DNA from: Lachancea thermotolerans CBS 6340
Lineage: Eukaryota; Ascomycota; Saccharomycetes; Saccharomycetales; Saccharomycetaceae
DNA: 64,000 bases
NCBI RefSeq assembly: GCF_000142805.1
Contig: NC_013082.1
Location: forward strand, 248,001 to 312,000
Direction of reading: 5' to 3'
Shown here: positions 61,896-64,000 of the stretch, one piece after another
Layout: each line of letters begins with the position of its first letter
Position numbering within the stretch: the first letter of the stretch is position 1
Translations under genes and position numbers: made by a program
The notes under the pieces: model-generated
What the model was told of the DNA's origin: nothing
The model's database searches: none
The model's input: the letters and a program-made list of their open reading frames with translations, nothing else

Positions 61896-64000
61896 ATGAA
61901 TTTCTCCACGCCCCAGTCCTTCAATTGCGCTAACAATAGAGTAAACAGAGACTCATCTGTTTATGACGTTACGCCCACCAAGCCTCTCAGTCTTTCAAAA
62001 TCGCCACATGAAGAGCAGCTGCGCTCTGAGTCCAACTACTTCCACCGATCCTCGACATCAATGGCGACATCCAATTCAAACGCATCGTTCACAACTGCAA
62101 ATTCTAGCGAGAAGCTCTTAAAGGATTACGGATTATCTACAAACTTTGATTTCCAGGAAGAAGGAAGCCAGATATCGGAGTCTACAAGCGAGCAAACACC
62201 TATCGTGGCGCCAACCGTGACATTCGATAACCCTACTCCACTTATCGATGGTTTTGGACAAGAGGGTGAGAGTGAACCACAGTCACCTGATAGTTTTAAT
62301 TTCGTGGAACGTTTTTCTGAAAACCAGCCAGGTCAGCATTCCACAACTGGGCTTGGGATTTCAATAGCCAATAGTAGTACAGAAGAGAATATTAGAATTG
62401 ATTCTTTTCGCAACAGTTCTGGTCTAGAAAGAAATGCGGAGCTAAAGCGCCTCTCGGTTCTCGAGCCCACCGTCTCGCCGCCACAGTCTTCTGAGAAGAT
62501 CTCTAAAAAACTGGAGCGTAAGAGCATACACGAAGCTTACACCAAACAACCGTTCCACCTTCCAGATAGTGATAGAAACACTAGCATTGATCTTGATGAC
62601 ACTATTAATACGAAGGCGGAGAGTAACACATTCCAAGACTCTACCCTTTCTCATGATTATACATACGAAAATGATCTGATACAAAAAAGTCCCGAACATC
62701 ACGCTGTTGAGCGAAAGCACACTTTCAAAAGAAGCTCTGAGTTAGACCTTGATAGCACAAGCTTGGCTTATCTCTTCATAATTGCTATACACTCGTTCAA
62801 TTCTCAATCACTCAAGAACGAGGAAGACATAGCGATTTGCCTTTCCTTCGAAAAAAATGATATTGCATTTGTTCACACTGTCGATGACTCGGGATGGGGT
62901 GAGGTGACACTTGTCCGAAATCAAAAAAGAGGTTGGGTACCGTTTAACTATTTTTCTGATACTGTCAAAGCCCCGCAAGGCTTAAAAGAAGGACAGGACC
63001 CAAACTTAGATTCCAGAAGGCCTCTGGCAAAACTATTTTCATCTTCTGCACAATTTTTACTTCATCCTCAGGATCATCCGCTGCCTGCCGGACCAGGCAT
63101 GACTTTTTCACTTGAATATATCAACAGCATACGAGACGGGGTCAAGTTTCTGCTTCAGACAACTGACTGCGTTTCTCGATCTAACGAATTAGTCCAGAAT
63201 AGACCAATCGTGAAAAAAGCAAGGAAGCTTCTTCTTGCTGACTGGTATAACCTGATGATCAAGGCAGATTCTTACAAATATACTACAATACCGAACAAGA
63301 TAGATACTCTGAAAAATCTCGTATTTCAAGTTTTGAGGCGAGGATATGCATTCTACAATACTTGGAATTTCGAAAAACAGACTTTTATTAGAGAGAAGGA
63401 ATTTGGTTTGATAGAGCCTCTTGAGAAAGCGCCAGTCTCTTCTTATCATGAACCCAAGAGCTCACAAACTGAAAAGTTGAAACGCGTTAATGCTGCATCG
63501 CAAGGTTTCGCGATGTTACCTGAAGCGCCTTTCGCAGTAGCGAGACTGAACGAAGTTCATGATTTGCTATTTTCGTATATTGGGTTGATACTGGGTCGCC
63601 TGGACATGGTTGAACATAATCCTGCTGCGTGTGAGGTCCTCGAATCCGTTGTTCATCAGATAATTGTGCTTTTAAGAGAGCTGCTTTATATTAGCAAGTG
63701 CTGTTCATCAATCATCCAGTCGCGCTTCAAAAACACTCAGCGAAACGAGACAACACTTGATCAAAGCCTTGACCCTCTTTTATCTCTAGTCTCAGAACTA
63801 GTCTCTTGCATCAAAATCTTTGTGACACAAACTATGGGTGAAAACCTGGACATCGTCAATTCTAGTTCAGATGCGGTTTCTATCAAAGACGAAGAATATC
63901 TATACACTGAGGAAGGGAAGCGCCTTATTACAATAACATCGAGGATGACTGGGTTAATTGCCACTTCAATTCAAGGGTGCCATCGATATCTGAATCTGAT
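61896..64000 (+). CDS. SH3-containing Cdc25-type Ras guanine-nucleotide exchange factor, 5' part
   Basis: The frame is open from the ATG at 61896 to the end of the window (701 codons without a stop), so the gene is truncated by the window edge. Residues 1-285 are Ser/Thr/Asn-rich and likely disordered. An SH3 domain lies at about 290-355 (SLAYLFIIAIHSFNSQSLKN, DSGWGEVTLVRNQKRGWVPF). A helical region then follows with SLEYINSIRDGVKFLLQ and KKARKLLLADWYNLMIKADS. In yeasts a Ser-rich N-terminus, a single SH3 and such a helical middle region fit Cdc25, which activates Ras in the cAMP pathway. The catalytic RasGEF domain would lie beyond the window and is not seen. Other SH3 proteins are possible, so no symbol is assigned. 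Confidence 0.6.
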   Translation, partial: MNFSTPQSFNCANNRVNRDSSVYDVTPTKPLSLSKSPHEEQLRSESNYFHRSSTSMATSNSNASFTTANSSEKLLKDYGLSTNFDFQEEGSQISESTSEQTPIVAPTVTFDNPTPLIDGFGQEGESEPQSPDSFNFVERFSENQPGQHSTTGLGISIANSSTEENIRIDSFRNSSGLERNAELKRLSVLEPTVSPPQSSEKISKKLERKSIHEAYTKQPFHLPDSDRNTSIDLDDTINTKAESNTFQDSTLSHDYTYENDLIQKSPEHHAVERKHTFKRSSELDLDSTSLAYLFIIAIHSFNSQSLKNEEDIAICLSFEKNDIAFVHTVDDSGWGEVTLVRNQKRGWVPFNYFSDTVKAPQGLKEGQDPNLDSRRPLAKLFSSSAQFLLHPQDHPLPAGPGMTFSLEYINSIRDGVKFLLQTTDCVSRSNELVQNRPIVKKARKLLLADWYNLMIKADSYKYTTIPNKIDTLKNLVFQVLRRGYAFYNTWNFEKQTFIREKEFGLIEPLEKAPVSSYHEPKSSQTEKLKRVNAASQGFAMLPEAPFAVARLNEVHDLLFSYIGLILGRLDMVEHNPAACEVLESVVHQIIVLLRELLYISKCCSSIIQSRFKNTQRNETTLDQSLDPLLSLVSELVSCIKIFVTQTMGENLDIVNSSSDAVSIKDEEYLYTEEGKRLITITSRMTGLIATSIQGCHRYLNL

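Noticed and set aside
62333-62720. Minus-strand frames at 62333-62720
   Set aside because: Antisense shadows of the Ser-rich N-terminal part of the open SH3-protein gene.

Overview
This window is nuclear chromosomal DNA of a budding yeast in the Saccharomycetaceae that did not go through the whole-genome duplication. Lachancea is my best guess at genus. The genes are compact and almost all intronless, the two introns I can place are very short, and each core gene has a clear Saccharomyces cerevisiae orthologue. Gene order is the strongest evidence. A block matching S. cerevisiae YNL256W to YNL243W (FOL1, GIS2, RTC4, TEX1, MRPL17, NRD1, RAD50, MPA43, RPA49, CRS1, VPS75, CWC25, SUI1, SLA2) runs into the mating-type genes and then into a block matching YJL210W to YJL201W (PEX2, CBP1, NUC1, LAA1, RCY1, PRP21, ECM25). 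COQ6 (YGR255C), JJJ3-YJR098C and RNH203 (YLR154C) are interleaved, as expected for an unduplicated ancestral order.

Layout. Bases 1-10650: housekeeping genes for ubiquinone, folate, mRNA export, mitochondrial translation and RNA termination. Bases 10651-16139: an insertion between NRD1 and RAD50 with a long empty stretch, a Zn2Cys6 regulator and an MFS transporter whose 53-nt intron I identify here. Bases 16710-34368: RAD50 to SLA2. Bases 34329-35712: a MATa locus with a divergent homeodomain a1 and HMG-box a2. Bases 35918-48435: a second Zn2Cys6 regulator, PEX2, CBP1, NUC1 and LAA1, the first part visibly AT-rich. Bases 48436-52416: a gene-free stretch holding the decayed remains of a hAT-type DNA transposon. 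Bases 52417-64000: RNH203, an F-box protein, RCY1, PRP21, an intron-containing tRNA-Lys, ECM25 and the 5' part of an SH3-containing Cdc25-type Ras exchange factor gene.

The most striking observation is at the MAT junction. SLA2 is about 260 residues short of the usual length and lacks the C-terminal actin-binding THATCH (I/LWEQ) domain. Its last 12 codons and stop are the antisense of the codons for the a1 homeodomain recognition helix. This fits a deletion that eroded the gene next to MAT, as proposed for mating-type switching accidents in yeasts. Next in interest are a possible hidden 5' part of MATa2, the hAT fossil, the dual-start cysteinyl-tRNA synthetase and the transporter intron.

All names come from reading translated sequence and remembered family features; no database search was run. 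Start codons were checked in the DNA. Where the longest open frame began at a non-ATG codon (FOL1, GIS2, RAD50, RPA49, MATa1, CBP1, LAA1, RCY1), I moved the start to the first supported ATG.
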